A stretch of 50,682 nucleotides of DNA from a bacterium (GTDB taxonomy: Bacteria; Actinomycetota; Acidimicrobiia; Acidimicrobiales; Bin134). Positions 21,130-30,723 of the stretch are shown here, one piece after another. The translations under genes were made by a program, and so were the position numbers. Position 1 is the first letter of the stretch. Every line of letters begins with the position of its first letter. The notes beneath the pieces were generated by a model that did no database searches, was not told where the DNA came from, and saw only the letters and a list, made by a program, of their open reading frames with translations. The stretch spans positions 1 through 50,682 of the forward strand of contig JAPPMA010000094.1 in the NCBI GenBank assembly GCA_028819295.1, given 5' to 3'.

Positions 21130-22146
21130 TTGGACCACTACGATGGATTCGTGGTTCGCAGCCCCCTCGATCTGATTCCCACCATGGGGCGCGACCTGGA
21201 ACGGCTGGAGTTGCGGCTGGAAGAGTCGGTCTGCACCGAGCACCCGTTCCTCGCCGAGGTGGCCGGTCATCTCATTCGAGCCGGGGGCAAGAGGGTTCGG
21301 CCGGGGTTCGTGATCGCATCGGCGTCCATCGCCCAGACCCGGCCGGCGCCCGTCGAAGAAGATGTGCTCACCGGCGGTGTGGCGGTGGAGCTGGTTCATC
21401 TGGGGTCGCTGTACCACGACGATGTGATGGACGAAGCCCAGGTGCGGCGCAACGTGGCCAGCGTGAACGCCAAGTGGGGCAACCTGCGGGCCATCCTGGC
21501 CGGGGATTTCCTGCTGGCCCGGGCCTCGGAGCTGGCCGCCTCGCTGGGAACCGAGGTGGCCGGTCTGCTGGCCGCCACCATCGGGCGGCTGTGCGAAGGC
21601 CAGGTGCGAGAGTTGCAGGACACCGGCAATCCCGACCGCACCGAGACTTCTTACACCGACTCCATCGAGGGCAAGACCGCCTCCTTGCTGGCCACCTCCT
21701 GTCGCATAGGCGGGCTGGTGGCGGGGCTGGACCGTCCGACGGTGGACACCCTCACCGAGTTCGGCCGCTACTACGGCTTGGCCTTCCAGGTGGTGGACGA
21801 CATCTTGGACATCGTGGCCACCGACGAGCACCTGGGCAAGCCCTCGGGCAACGATCTGCACGAGGGGATCTACACCCTGCCGGTGATCCGGGCGCTTGAC
21901 TCTGACTGCGGCCCCCAGCTCAGGGATCTGCTGGGCGGGACGGTGTCGGACGCCAACATCCGCTCGGCCCTGCAACTGGTGCAGGCCAGCGGCGGGGTTC
22001 AAGAAGCCCTGGACATGGCCCGCCACTACGCCCGGCAGGCCTCGGCCAGCCTCGAGTCACTGCCCCCCACCACGGCAACCGAGGCCCTCGGTGTGGCCAC
22101 CGCCCATCTGATCGACCGGGCCCGCATCCCCCTGGGAGATAACTAG
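21130..22146 (+). CDS. Polyprenyl diphosphate synthase (trans-isoprenyl type)
   Basis: About 338 residues, TTG start with GGGAG 10 bp upstream; a GTG at 21151 is an alternative. First Asp-rich motif [14 protein letters not shown] and second [28 protein letters not shown]. Also [10 protein letters not shown] (diphosphate binding) and [14 protein letters not shown]. Lengthens isopentenyl chains, probably the menaquinone side chain or undecaprenyl-like carriers. It takes the place where Actinobacteria usually carry lsr2 between lysS and clpC, but on the opposite strand. Confidence 0.92.
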   Translation: MDHYDGFVVRSPLDLIPTMGRDLERLELRLEESVCTEHPFLAEVAGHLIRAGGKRVRPGFVIASASIAQTRPAPVEEDVLTGGVAVELVHLGSLYHDDVMDEAQVRRNVASVNAKWGNLRAILAGDFLLARASELAASLGTEVAGLLAATIGRLCEGQVRELQDTGNPDRTETSYTDSIEGKTASLLATSCRIGGLVAGLDRPTVDTLTEFGRYYGLAFQVVDDILDIVATDEHLGKPSGNDLHEGIYTLPVIRALDSDCGPQLRDLLGGTVSDANIRSALQLVQASGGVQEALDMARHYARQASASLESLPPTTATEALGVATAHLIDRARIPLGDN

Positions 22147-22180
22147 CCCAATCGCCCGGGCACCCGGAGCGCTCGAGGGG

Positions 22181-22270
22181 TTCGGGGCTCAATCGATTTG
22201 GCCAATTTGGCGCTCGGGGGGCTCGGGGCTCAATCGATTTGGCCAATTTGGCGCTCGGGGGGCTCGGGGC
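22181..22270. repeat. 41-bp tandem repeat at the 3' end of lysS
   Basis: Units at 22181 and 22222 differ at one base, and a partial third copy starts at 22263. The second unit contains the last 13 codons and stop of lysS, so the first unit is an untranslated copy of the lysS end, including a second TGA. Confidence 0.92.
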
Positions 22271-23657
22271 GCAGGGTGGGGAACAGGATCACGTCGCGGA
22301 TGCTGGGCGCGTCGGCCAGCAGCATGGCCAGGCGGTCCATGCCCACCCCGAGGCCGCCGGTGGGGGGCAGGCCGAACTCCAGGGCACGCAGGTAGTCGCC
22401 GTCCACGGCCATGGCCTCGGCGTCACCGGCATCCCGGTCGGCGGCCTGGTGCTCGAAGCGGGCCCGCTGCTCGTCGGGGTCGGTGAGCTCGCTGAAGGCG
22501 TTGGCCAGCTCCCGTCCGGCCACGATGGCCTCAAAGCGCTCCACCCAGCCGGGGTGGTCGCGGTGGTCCCGGGCCAGCGGCGACACCTCCTTGGGGTAGT
22601 CGCACACGAACACCGGGCCCCACAGCTCGGCCTCGGTGGTCTTCTCGTACAGCTCCAAGAGGAGCTTGCCCGGCCCCCAGCGGTTTTCCACCGGGATCTC
22701 CCGGTCGGCGCAGTGCGCCCGCAGCTCTTCCAGCGGAGTGTCGAGGTCCACGTCCAGGCCGCTGTGGGCGGCCAGCAGGTCGACAAACCGGGCTCGGGGC
22801 CACGGCGGGGTCAGGTCCAGCTCCCTTCCGCCGTAGCTGATCTCGGTTGATCCGCTCAGCTCCAGCGCCAGATGGGCCACCAACTCCTCCACCAGCTCCA
22901 TGATGTCGCCGTAGTCGGCGTAGGCCCAGTACAGCTCGAGCATGGTGAACTCGGGATTGTGGCGGGTGGAGATGCCCTCGTTGCGGAACACCCGGGCGAT
23001 CTCGAACACCCTTTCCAGCCCGCCGACCACCAGCCGCTTCAGGTACAGCTCGGGGGCGATCCTCAAGAACAGGTCCATGTCGAGCGCGTTGTGGTGGGTG
23101 CTGAACGGCCGGGCCAGCGCCCCGCCGGGCACCGGGTGGAACACCGGCGTCTCCACTTCGACGAACCCCCGATTCTCCAGCCATCGGCGGGTGAGCGACA
23201 TCATCTCAGATCGCATTCGGAAGGTCTTTCGGGCCTCCTCGGTCACCCACAGGTCGACATAGCGCTGGCGGAACCGGATGTCGGGATCGGAGAGTCCGTG
23301 CCATTTGTCGGGGAAACTCCGCCGGGCTTCGGCCAGCAGCTCCCACCGCTCCACCTTCACCGACAGCTCCCCGGTGCGGGTCTTCATCACCTCGCCGCTC
23401 ACCCCCACCCAGTCCCCCAGCGACAAGGCGCAGAACCCGTCGTAGTCGGGGGTGACTTTGGCGGGGGCGAAGAGCTGGATGCGCCCGGTGGCGTCTTGAA
23501 GGGTGGCGAATGCCAGCCGCCCCTGCACTCTGCGGAGCATTACGCGGCCCGCCACCGACACCGTCTGCCCGGTCTCGGCACCGGGCTCGATTTCGCCGTG
23601 GCGCTCGTGGCACCCCGCGGCGGTGGCCGTGGTCTCGAACCGGTACGGGGGGCTCAT
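22230..23657 (-). CDS. lysS: Lysyl-tRNA synthetase, class II
   Basis: 475 residues. OB-fold anticodon domain (VSVAGRVMLRRVQGRLAFATLQDATGRIQLF), then class II core: RQRYVDLWVTEEARKTFRMRSEMM, motif 2 FEIARVFRNEGISTRHNPEFTMLELYWAYADY and motif 3 GLPPTGGLGVGMDRLAMLLADAPSIRDVILFP. Ends PERQIGQID inside a tandem repeat. Starts 21 bp after coaX, as in the conserved actinobacterial coaX-lysS order. Confidence 0.97.
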   Translation of the reverse strand: MSPPYRFETTATAAGCHERHGEIEPGAETGQTVSVAGRVMLRRVQGRLAFATLQDATGRIQLFAPAKVTPDYDGFCALSLGDWVGVSGEVMKTRTGELSVKVERWELLAEARRSFPDKWHGLSDPDIRFRQRYVDLWVTEEARKTFRMRSEMMSLTRRWLENRGFVEVETPVFHPVPGGALARPFSTHHNALDMDLFLRIAPELYLKRLVVGGLERVFEIARVFRNEGISTRHNPEFTMLELYWAYADYGDIMELVEELVAHLALELSGSTEISYGGRELDLTPPWPRARFVDLLAAHSGLDVDLDTPLEELRAHCADREIPVENRWGPGKLLLELYEKTTEAELWGPVFVCDYPKEVSPLARDHRDHPGWVERFEAIVAGRELANAFSELTDPDEQRARFEHQAADRDAGDAEAMAVDGDYLRALEFGLPPTGGLGVGMDRLAMLLADAPSIRDVILFPTLRPEPPERQIGQID

Positions 23658-23678
23658 CGGCTGCCTCTTGCCTGTTGC

Positions 23679-24473
23679 CTATTGGTTGCGCCTGTGTACC
23701 AGGCACAGCCCGTGAAGGGTGAGATAGGGCTCGACGTGCTGGATGGTCTCCGACAGCGGCGCAATCAGATGGGCCAGGCCGCCGGTGGCGATCACGATCG
23801 CATCGCCGTCCAAGGCCGCGGAGAACCGGGCCACCATGCCGTCGATCTGGGACACGAACCCGTAGATGACGCCGGATTGGATCGACTCCATGGTTGTCTT
23901 GCCGATCACGCTGCGGGGCTCTGTGAGCGCTACCGGCCCCAAAGCGGCCGCCCGGCCCACCATGGCATCCAAGCTGACCTCGATACCCGGCCCGATGGCC
24001 CCGCCCAGAAACTCGCCGGCTTCGGAGATCACATCGAAGTTGTTGGTGGTGCCGAAGTCCACGATCACCGCGGGACCGCCATAGAGCTGGTGGGCGGCCA
24101 CCGCGTTGGCGATGCGATCGGCACCCACCTCGCGGGGGTTGTCGTACAGGATGGGGATGCCGCTGCGGGTGCCGGGCTCGATCACCACGGGATCGAACTC
24201 GAAGTAGCGCTGCACCATCAGCCGCACGCTCTCGCGGATTTGGGGCACCCCGGAGCACACTGCCACCCCGGTCAGGTCGCCTTCCATGTGTACATCCACG
24301 CTGTCCAGCAGGCTGCGCAGCAGCACGGCCATCTCGTCAGGGGTGCGCTCATGCACCGTTGATAGGCGCCAGTGCTCGATCAGGCCGTCTTCGGCCCGGC
24401 AGTCCTCAGCCCGCTCAGCCTCATACAGGCCGACCACCGTCTGGGTGTTGCCGATGTCGAGGGCCAACAGCAT
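23679..24473 (-). CDS. coaX: Type III pantothenate kinase
   Basis: 264 residues from ATG at 24473 with GGAGG/AGGAG upstream. LLALDIGNTQTVVGLYE is the ATP-binding start; GADRIANAVAAHQLYGGPAVIVDFGTTNNFDVI and GAIGPGIEVSLDAMVGRAAAL are CoaX signatures. First step of coenzyme A synthesis. Its neighbour panC (pantothenate synthesis) is normally near, but here the 15-kb island (24.6-39.3 kb) lies between them. Confidence 0.95.
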   Translation of the reverse strand: MLLALDIGNTQTVVGLYEAERAEDCRAEDGLIEHWRLSTVHERTPDEMAVLLRSLLDSVDVHMEGDLTGVAVCSGVPQIRESVRLMVQRYFEFDPVVIEPGTRSGIPILYDNPREVGADRIANAVAAHQLYGGPAVIVDFGTTNNFDVISEAGEFLGGAIGPGIEVSLDAMVGRAAALGPVALTEPRSVIGKTTMESIQSGVIYGFVSQIDGMVARFSAALDGDAIVIATGGLAHLIAPLSETIQHVEPYLTLHGLCLVHRRNQ

Positions 24474-24499
24474 GGGACTCCTGTTTCCTCCTTGTCTTG

Positions 24500-24522
24500 G
24501 CACCCGCCCGACTATCGGGTGC
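24500..24522. terminator. GC-rich hairpin between coaX and the HNH gene
   Basis: GCACCCG and CGGGTGC form a perfect 7-bp stem with a 9-base loop. It lies downstream of the HNH endonuclease gene and 27 bp upstream of coaX. No T-run follows, so function as a terminator is only possible. Confidence 0.35.
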
Positions 24523-24611
24523 GCTCAGCCTATTTTCTACTCTCCCCCAACGAAGGTCGAAGCATCGGCCGTACACAGCGGTTGCGGGTAGGCCGGGTTT
24601 TGGGCGGTTTC

Positions 24612-25832
24612 TCAGTTTCGGAGTACGGGGTTGAGGTGTTTGGGCTGCCAGGTGGTGGTTCCGGTGTCGGGAAAGGCTTCGGGGGGCGGGACGACGCGGT
24701 GTTTGCCGGTTTGCTGGTCGTGTTCGATTTGGTGGTGTCGTTCGTGGATGTCGTGGTGGCAGTCGTTGCACACGGTGACCAGGTTGGGGTAGTCGGTGCG
24801 TCCGCCGTTGCGCCAGTGGTGGATGTGGTGGGCGAAGCTGCGGTTGGCGTCGGCCCCGCAGCCCACGCAGGCTTTGTCGCGCACCATCAGCGCGATCCTC
24901 TGGGCGTCTGAGGCGCAGCGCCGGCGGCGTCCGAGCCACAGGTCTTGGGTTCTGGCGTTGAACACGGCCGGGAAGATGTCGGCGTCGCAGGCCAGCTTCA
25001 CCAGTTCTTCGGCGGGAAGCGGGGTGCCGTCGCACAGTCGGGCGTCGACCAGCGCCTTGCGGGCCGCGTCGTAGTCGGCGACCAGCACCAGCGCGATGCC
25101 CGCCGCCTTGCCCTTCTCCGGATGCAAGACCAGCTCGGCCAAAGCGTCCGCGCAGCGCTGGGCGTGGGTGCGGCGCTGCTTCGGATCCTCGGCGCGCCAC
25201 AGCTCCCGCTCCTTGGCCGCGAGCGCCCCGGCGATGTGGCTGCCGGTGACCGGGTCGAGCTCGGCGTTGAGCACATACATGCCCGTGTCGCCGCTCTGGA
25301 ACAGGCGGGCGCAGCGCCTCTGGCGGCGCCGATCGTGGATCGACTGCCCGTCGTCGCCCGACAACTCGTGCTGCTGGCGCTTGACGGTGCGGGCCAACTC
25401 ATCGTAGGTCTGGACCTTGGCGGCCTCCACGAGCTCTCGCTCGTCAATGGGTCCTTCAGACGACGCCCGGGCGATCAGCCGGGCATGATCCGCCGGCACC
25501 TCCCCCGACGCCAAAGCCTCGGAAGTCGCAGCCAGCCCGGCCAACCGCTCGGCCGCCTTCACATCGTGATGAGCCTTGGCAGGAGACGACCGAAGCACCT
25601 CACGGGCCATCTTCTTGGCCCCGGCAGTGTCATGGCGACGAGCAACCTCGGCCATCGTCTGGGCCTTCAACCCCTCCAACCGCGACTCGGCCTCGCCCAA
25701 CACCCCCAACCGCCGGCGCAACCCCGCATCCGACAACCCGGCCACATCCAAGCGATCGACGCAAACCGCCGCCCCGCAACTGCCATCGATCCCAGCCCCG
25801 GTCTGACCAGCGAGAACAGGCGAAAACTCCAT
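24612..25832 (-). CDS. DUF222-HNH endonuclease, full-length copy
   Basis: 406 residues. Helical DUF222 domain from about 25 to 250 (LGEAESRLEGLKAQTMAEVARRHDTAG ... VPADHARLIARASSEG) and a C-terminal HNH domain with zinc Cys pairs: CVGCGADANRSFAHHIHHWRNGGRTDYPNLVTVCNDCHHDIHE. Such genes are abundant in actinobacterial genomes, often in several near-identical copies, and their function and mobility are uncertain. A second copy (32940-33938) is almost identical over about 1 kb. The region upstream (25860-25940) is AT-rich, unlike the surrounding DNA, and shared with the second copy. Confidence 0.9.
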   Translation of the reverse strand: MEFSPVLAGQTGAGIDGSCGAAVCVDRLDVAGLSDAGLRRRLGVLGEAESRLEGLKAQTMAEVARRHDTAGAKKMAREVLRSSPAKAHHDVKAAERLAGLAATSEALASGEVPADHARLIARASSEGPIDERELVEAAKVQTYDELARTVKRQQHELSGDDGQSIHDRRRQRRCARLFQSGDTGMYVLNAELDPVTGSHIAGALAAKERELWRAEDPKQRRTHAQRCADALAELVLHPEKGKAAGIALVLVADYDAARKALVDARLCDGTPLPAEELVKLACDADIFPAVFNARTQDLWLGRRRRCASDAQRIALMVRDKACVGCGADANRSFAHHIHHWRNGGRTDYPNLVTVCNDCHHDIHERHHQIEHDQQTGKHRVVPPPEAFPDTGTTTWQPKHLNPVLRN

Positions 25833-26081
25833 GGGTGTAGTCTACCAAGGCCAGTGACAACATCCCCCTGAATAGTCAAAAAATATTGAGAAATAATTGA
25901 CACATATACTAACTGAAGCATTTATAGCAACGATTGTGAATATATAACGACTCGAGACTCACCATCTTGTGGGCCGATCCCCAATTCGGCGGCATCCGTG
26001 CGGGCTTCGGCCGGAATATTGTTGCCCAGGGCCTCATTCAGCCCCGCTGAGGTAGTTGTACCCGAAGCGCTGCTCAGCGAT

Positions 26082-26258
26082 CTACGGAAATTCGGTTTGC
26101 CCGAACATCGATTGGGCGATCTGCGGTTGGCGCACTTGCCAGTATTCGACGATCTCGTTTGGCAGGTCGGGTCGTCCGAGGCTGTCGGAGAGCCAGGGGT
26201 CGTCGGCAACGTCGGCAAAAGAGCCCAGTGCCCGGACGATGCCGTCAGGCGCGGGCAT
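26082..26258 (-). CDS. Small protein of unknown function or fragment (58 residues)
   Basis: ATG at 26258 overlaps the 3' end of the 80-residue gene by 14 bp and reads MPAPDGIVRALGSFADVADD ... EIVEYWQVRQPQIAQSMFGQTEFP, ending at a TAG. The same frame goes on past the stop as IAEQRFGYNYLSGAE before a second stop. This suggests a longer protein broken by a nonsense change, or a natural end. I recognise no family. AT-rich DNA from 25833 to 26081 holds no other gene I can support. Confidence 0.45.
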   Translation of the reverse strand: MPAPDGIVRALGSFADVADDPWLSDSLGRPDLPNEIVEYWQVRQPQIAQSMFGQTEFP

Positions 26259-26487
26259 CTAGGGCGTTGACGATCAGATCCCGAGTAACGGACTTGGTGG
26301 AACGCAGCGTCAGGCAGTATTCGAGCGCCTCAGTGGGAAGGTGCACCGAAGCCCACACCGCCGCATCCGGCCAAGGGCCGTTGAACATGCGATTGGCCAC
26401 ATACTCTTTGTCGTCGGGTAGCCGAAGGAGGCTCGGGTCGGGATGGTTCCAAAACGACTTCCAGAATCTCTCAGGTACCCGTTGCAT
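26245..26487 (-). CDS. Small protein of unknown function, possibly DUF6922-like (80 residues)
   Basis: MQRVPERFWKSFWNHPDPSLLRLPDDKEYVANRMFNGPWPDAAVWASVHLPTEALEYCLTLRSTKSVTRDLIVNALDARA. The pattern fW-N-x-D ... L-x-x-D-x-x-Y-V-x-x-R-M and the Trp pair remind me of the small DUF6922 proteins that stand before AbiEii-type nucleotidyltransferase toxins, but no such toxin follows. It starts 24 bp after the STAND NTPase gene's stop and would be the third gene of that operon. The coding call is good; the family call is weak. Confidence 0.55.
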   Translation of the reverse strand: MQRVPERFWKSFWNHPDPSLLRLPDDKEYVANRMFNGPWPDAAVWASVHLPTEALEYCLTLRSTKSVTRDLIVNALDARA

Positions 26488-26511
26488 CCCAATGCCAATT
26501 CTACCGCCCTG

Positions 26512-29500
26512 CTATGCGCCGGGCTTGGCGACGTCGAGGACTATGACGGATATTTTGCGGGCCTCCTCTGGGGTGAGGTCTTGCTCAAGGCGCTGCTGTA
26601 GCTCTTCGGCGGTGGTGGGCCGGTGGCCGTGTGGCGGAGATGTGGGCTTGCGGTCTCCGCGTCCGAACCAGAGCGGCACGTAGATGCCGTATCCCCCGGT
26701 GGCGGGGTCGGTGGCGTACTTGGCAACGAGCTGATCGCTCGGCGCAGTCCACAGATCGCGGTGATTGTCCTTCTTGAGCTCAATGGGGATGTTGTGACCG
26801 CCGTAGCTCACCCGGATGTCGGTCCGAGTGCTTGCTGCGTAATGGCCTTCCGGCACGGCATCAACTCCAGTGGGAAGCGCATTCTGAAGCAGCGCGAGGA
26901 GTGCATCTCGACAGGATTCTTCGGGTTTTGGATCTGTGGGGCAACCATGTCGGTCTTCGTTCCAGAACTGGCGCCACAGATTGCTGCTGTCGCCACGCAA
27001 GCGCAGGGATATCTCGCGCAGCCGGTCCCCAATGAGGGCAGCGAGGTCGGCCGCGTTGGCGGGCAGGGTGTTGCTGAGAGTGCTTTGGACCTGCTCCACA
27101 TCGAGGCGGTCATACGAGGCGTCTCCGAAAAGAATCCTCTGGCTTTCCATTGCGCGTTGGATGTACTTGTGCCAGGCGGCGAGCTGTGGATCGTCGGCCA
27201 GGCTGGTCAATGCCTCGCAGGCAGCTTGGCTTGGGATGGCGCCAAGTAGCGCAATAATGCTGGCGATTCGGTCGGAGGCATCCACTTCCAGGGTCACGAG
27301 ACCGTGGGGCATTTGCGGCCCATAGAGACGGCCCAGCATCTGAACGACATCGCGCAGTAAGGCAGGCGCCGAGCACTGGTCCATGACCGAAGGCCCCCAA
27401 GAGTCGTTTTCAGAGCACCCTCGCAGGAACTCGGCCAAGTGCCTGACTCTCTCATCGTTGCTGCCGATGAAATCCCGAAGCGCATCTCGATGCTGCGAGG
27501 GGGAGAGCAGTGCGCCGGCGGTCAGCCAGCGCACCTTTTGGGCGTCGGTGGCGCTCTTAGCCCTGAGCTTCTTCTCGACAACAGCTTCCAGCGCGGCCCG
27601 GTCGGGAAACCGCAGGGCTGGGCCCAGCAGTTGGTCGAGCACGGGCATCTGCTTGCTAGGAGCCCGAACGGGAAACGACCGCAGAAGCCGGACCCTGGTG
27701 TGGTTTATCCGATCGGCAAGCCCGTCGCTGGTGTCGCTTACCCGGTTGGCTTGGCTCTTTACTCGGTCGAGATCGTAGAACCCTGGCGGGTACTCGTCTC
27801 CGGCTTTGAGCGCGGCGACGGCGCAGCGGTAGAGCATGTCGAACACCAGATCGGGGTCCTGTCGCAGCCAGCAGTCGTGGCACGGGGCGGTCGCCTCATG
27901 GCGAGGGGTGTCGGCGGCGCAATAGCGGATGGCGAGGATCTTGCGCCTTTGGTCGTCGCTGAGATCATCGAAGCGCGATGGCGACTTGGCTTGGAGCAAA
28001 TCCAGGCTGGCCAGCACGGGATAGGCCAGATAGTGGCGACGGGACTCGGAGCGAAGCGAGATCGTCTGGTCGGCCTCGGGCAGGTCGTCTCTGAACGCTG
28101 TCTCGCTCAGGGCATCAATAACCACATCGGCTAACTCGGCATCGCCTCCGAGGAACTCGCGGATGCGGTCTCGCGGGGACGCGTGCTGGTCGACTTCAAT
28201 GAACAGGGCGAAGTACACCCCGGCCAGAGCGTCCAGCAATTGCGGAACGGCACGGTTTTCTTTCAGCTCGGCTTCACGCTCATGCACCAACTTCGCCCAT
28301 TCGGACTGCTGTTGGCGCCTGCCTTTCTCGTATTCGGCCATGCGTTCTTGCTGCTCTTGTTCCCACTCCAGATGCTCTTTCTTGGGAGGTGGAGGTGTGC
28401 GCAATTCCTCAAACGCGGCAGCCAGCCTGTCGTCGCCCTGCGTCCGATGTTCCAAGTCGCCAAGGGTGAGGCCTTCACTGATGGCGGGGGCATCCAGCGA
28501 GTGGTATGCCTGCGTGAGCAGCTCTTTGGAGACGAACGGCTCGGAATCTGCCAATTCAAGCGCCGCGTCGAGGCACCAAAGACCGAAATCGGCGGGAGGC
28601 TTGCTCCGATGCAAGGCGTTGCAGCGCCAGTACTGGAACAGCTCATACCGCTGGTTGGCTTCGTTTCGTCTGACCCAAGTCAAGAAAACGGATTTCTGGA
28701 CCTCGGGCCGGGCTTCCAGCCAATCCTTGATCCGGCCCGCCACCTCCCCGACCGGAGACGACCATGCTCGAGGCGGTCGGACAGTCAGCGAGCGGCTCGG
28801 CGAGCTCAGCCAGTCGAACAGGCGGAACGGCTCAAGCTCGTCTCCCCACGCCTCCAGCCCCCGGTGCAGCAATTGGAGGGGCAGATCGTCGAAACCGGCC
28901 TGCTCCAGATCTGCATTGATTTGCGGCGCTTCTTCACACAGGGAGTCCAGCAGTTCCGCCACATGGTGGGCGTCGGAATGCCTGAGAAGGTGGGAACGCC
29001 AGAACATGGCGAAACGGCCTAAGCGGGTGCGCCGGTTCCGGGGCAGCACATAATCCCAAATCTGCGACGGCGGCAATTGGGCCGGATACAGGTGTCGTAG
29101 CAGGGTTCCGCGCAGGTCATCGTCGGGGTCGGATATCGCCCGCAGGCGGATGTCGCCGAGAAGCCGGAGCGCAGAGCGGGCTTCGGGGTCGCTGCTTGCG
29201 ACCAGGCGAAGGTACACGTCTAGCGCCAACTGCCTTGTGAAGGGGGGCTGCTTGGGGTTGCGCACAATCGCCTTGATGTCTGTCTCGAGATCGTCCAACA
29301 AGTGCAAGCTGGAGCTTTCGGCAGCAGCGAGCACGGTCAAAACGAACTCCACGACCCGGTGCTTGTCGTCCGCCGGATCAGGGTCGGCCAACAAGTCCCT
29401 TATGGCAGCCGCCGTGTCTGCCGATATGAGCGACCGGAAGGCCCAGGCGGTGGTGTCTCGGAAGCCTTCGCTCCGTCCGTCGCGCTGCTCTTGGCCGAGC

Positions 29501-30723
29501 AAAGGCCCAAGGGCGGCGAAACTGCCCAGGGATTCCAGCAGGCGCTTCTTCTCATCGGTGGAGAAACTGCCGATGTCCCCGTACAGGCCCACACCCACGG
29601 GATCGGCATCAATCAGAAGACCCCGCGCCTTGGGGGAATAAGCCGCAAGCCAAGCAGACAGTCCCCGCAGCGTGGTGACAACCCGATCATCAGCCGGCCT
29701 GGTCAGCAGCGCCATCACCCTTGAGGGCAGCAGCCCATTGTTGATCAGATTGGCGAGGTAGCGACCGGCCAGGAACTCCGCCAAGTGGCGGTGGACTGGG
29801 CGGTGGCCGTGTTCGCCATCAGCGGTGAACAGCCTTGTCTTCAGCGCCCGCCCCAAGCTCTCCCTGGACGGCAGGGCAGGCATCTCTTGGAGCGAGTGAA
29901 TCGGCACCAACGAGCGGCGGTCGGGGTTGGGGGAAACCGAGAATCCCGCATCGTCAGCGATCAAGTTCAGGGCGCACAGGTAGCCGGCGGCGTCCAAGAC
30001 AGCTTCTTCGGGTAAAGCTCCAGCGCCCACGCGATGCTCATCGTTTTGCTCTGCGGCCATCTGCCGACAGGCCATATCGAAGGTCTCCAGGCGGCTTTCC
30101 GGCCACTCGCGGCTATGAGCTACTGCATCCACGAGCAGCAGCAGCGTCTGCGGGTTGCCGAGCAGACCGCTGAGGCCTCGCCGATCAGCCTCGTCCTTGA
30201 ACTCCTGGATGTCGATGGAAACCGGCCGCTTGCCCAGCAGTTCGGCAACGTCGTCGCTGCTGAGGGGATCGAGTCGCAGAACGGCTACCCGAGAGTCGGG
30301 AGAAACAGCCCCCAAGCTGCGCAGGTCGTTGTCGCCAAGCCAATCGGCCTCTCGGCACGAAATACGGAAACTGGGGCACCCAAGCTGGTCGAGCCGGCTG
30401 CGGACCTCATCCAGGGAAGATCGCATATCAGTGGCACCGGCCCGCACCTCGTCGAGCCCGTCGATGAAGAGGGTCTTGCCTCGCCACTCAGGGTGGGAGT
30501 CCACCGAGAGGGTGATGAAGTCCCGGGCGCTCATGAATATGGCTTTATCGCCTGTATCGCCCAGTGCCGCTTGCTCCCGCATGAACTCGGTCGTCTTCCC
30601 CGAGCCGGGATCGCCGAGCAGCACATAGGCAGACCGATCTCGAAAGCGGCTGAGCGGTTCCGAGGCGCTGGCAGCACCACCGGGGCCGACTTCAGTACAA
30701 GTGCGGGGCACGTAGAGGCTCAT
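26512..30723 (-). CDS. Large NACHT/STAND-like NTPase with C-terminal PD-(D/E)XK-like motif; candidate defence protein
   Basis: 1403 residues. Walker A GDPGSGKT (37-44), Walker B LFIDGLDE (85-92) and the arginine-rich sensor-like FRISCREADW (119-128) form an N-terminal NACHT/STAND-type NTPase. A winged-helix-like part follows (RPVHRHLAEFLAGRYLANLI), then about 900 residues of helical repeats with a Glu/Gln/Arg-rich coil (LEWEQEQQERMAEYEKGRRQQQ). Near the C-terminus RTDIRVSYGGHNIPIELKKD gives D1302, E1315 and K1317, the pattern of a PD-(D/E)XK nuclease, followed by QLVAKYATDPATGGYGIYVPLWF, as in restriction-type folds. In known Avs proteins the effector is N-terminal; here the order is reversed. 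Overlaps the ATPase gene upstream by 4 bp. The antiviral role is inferred, not shown. Confidence 0.72.
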   Translation of the reverse strand: MSLYVPRTCTEVGPGGAASASEPLSRFRDRSAYVLLGDPGSGKTTEFMREQAALGDTGDKAIFMSARDFITLSVDSHPEWRGKTLFIDGLDEVRAGATDMRSSLDEVRSRLDQLGCPSFRISCREADWLGDNDLRSLGAVSPDSRVAVLRLDPLSSDDVAELLGKRPVSIDIQEFKDEADRRGLSGLLGNPQTLLLLVDAVAHSREWPESRLETFDMACRQMAAEQNDEHRVGAGALPEEAVLDAAGYLCALNLIADDAGFSVSPNPDRRSLVPIHSLQEMPALPSRESLGRALKTRLFTADGEHGHRPVHRHLAEFLAGRYLANLINNGLLPSRVMALLTRPADDRVVTTLRGLSAWLAAYSPKARGLLIDADPVGVGLYGDIGSFSTDEKKRLLESLGSFAALGPLLGQEQRDGRSEGFRDTTAWAFRSLISADTAAAIRDLLADPDPADDKHRVVEFVLTVLAAAESSSLHLLDDLETDIKAIVRNPKQPPFTRQLALDVYLRLVASSDPEARSALRLLGDIRLRAISDPDDDLRGTLLRHLYPAQLPPSQIWDYVLPRNRRTRLGRFAMFWRSHLLRHSDAHHVAELLDSLCEEAPQINADLEQAGFDDLPLQLLHRGLEAWGDELEPFRLFDWLSSPSRSLTVRPPRAWSSPVGEVAGRIKDWLEARPEVQKSVFLTWVRRNEANQRYELFQYWRCNALHRSKPPADFGLWCLDAALELADSEPFVSKELLTQAYHSLDAPAISEGLTLGDLEHRTQGDDRLAAAFEELRTPPPPKKEHLEWEQEQQERMAEYEKGRRQQQSEWAKLVHEREAELKENRAVPQLLDALAGVYFALFIEVDQHASPRDRIREFLGGDAELADVVIDALSETAFRDDLPEADQTISLRSESRRHYLAYPVLASLDLLQAKSPSRFDDLSDDQRRKILAIRYCAADTPRHEATAPCHDCWLRQDPDLVFDMLYRCAVAALKAGDEYPPGFYDLDRVKSQANRVSDTSDGLADRINHTRVRLLRSFPVRAPSKQMPVLDQLLGPALRFPDRAALEAVVEKKLRAKSATDAQKVRWLTAGALLSPSQHRDALRDFIGSNDERVRHLAEFLRGCSENDSWGPSVMDQCSAPALLRDVVQMLGRLYGPQMPHGLVTLEVDASDRIASIIALLGAIPSQAACEALTSLADDPQLAAWHKYIQRAMESQRILFGDASYDRLDVEQVQSTLSNTLPANAADLAALIGDRLREISLRLRGDSSNLWRQFWNEDRHGCPTDPKPEESCRDALLALLQNALPTGVDAVPEGHYAASTRTDIRVSYGGHNIPIELKKDNHRDLWTAPSDQLVAKYATDPATGGYGIYVPLWFGRGDRKPTSPPHGHRPTTAEELQQRLEQDLTPEEARKISVIVLDVAKPGA

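Noticed and set aside
20995..22026. N-terminal extension of ClpC by 344 codons
   Set aside because: It covers the polyprenyl synthase gene on the other strand, and ClpC proteins begin at [10 protein letters not shown] with a good ribosome site.
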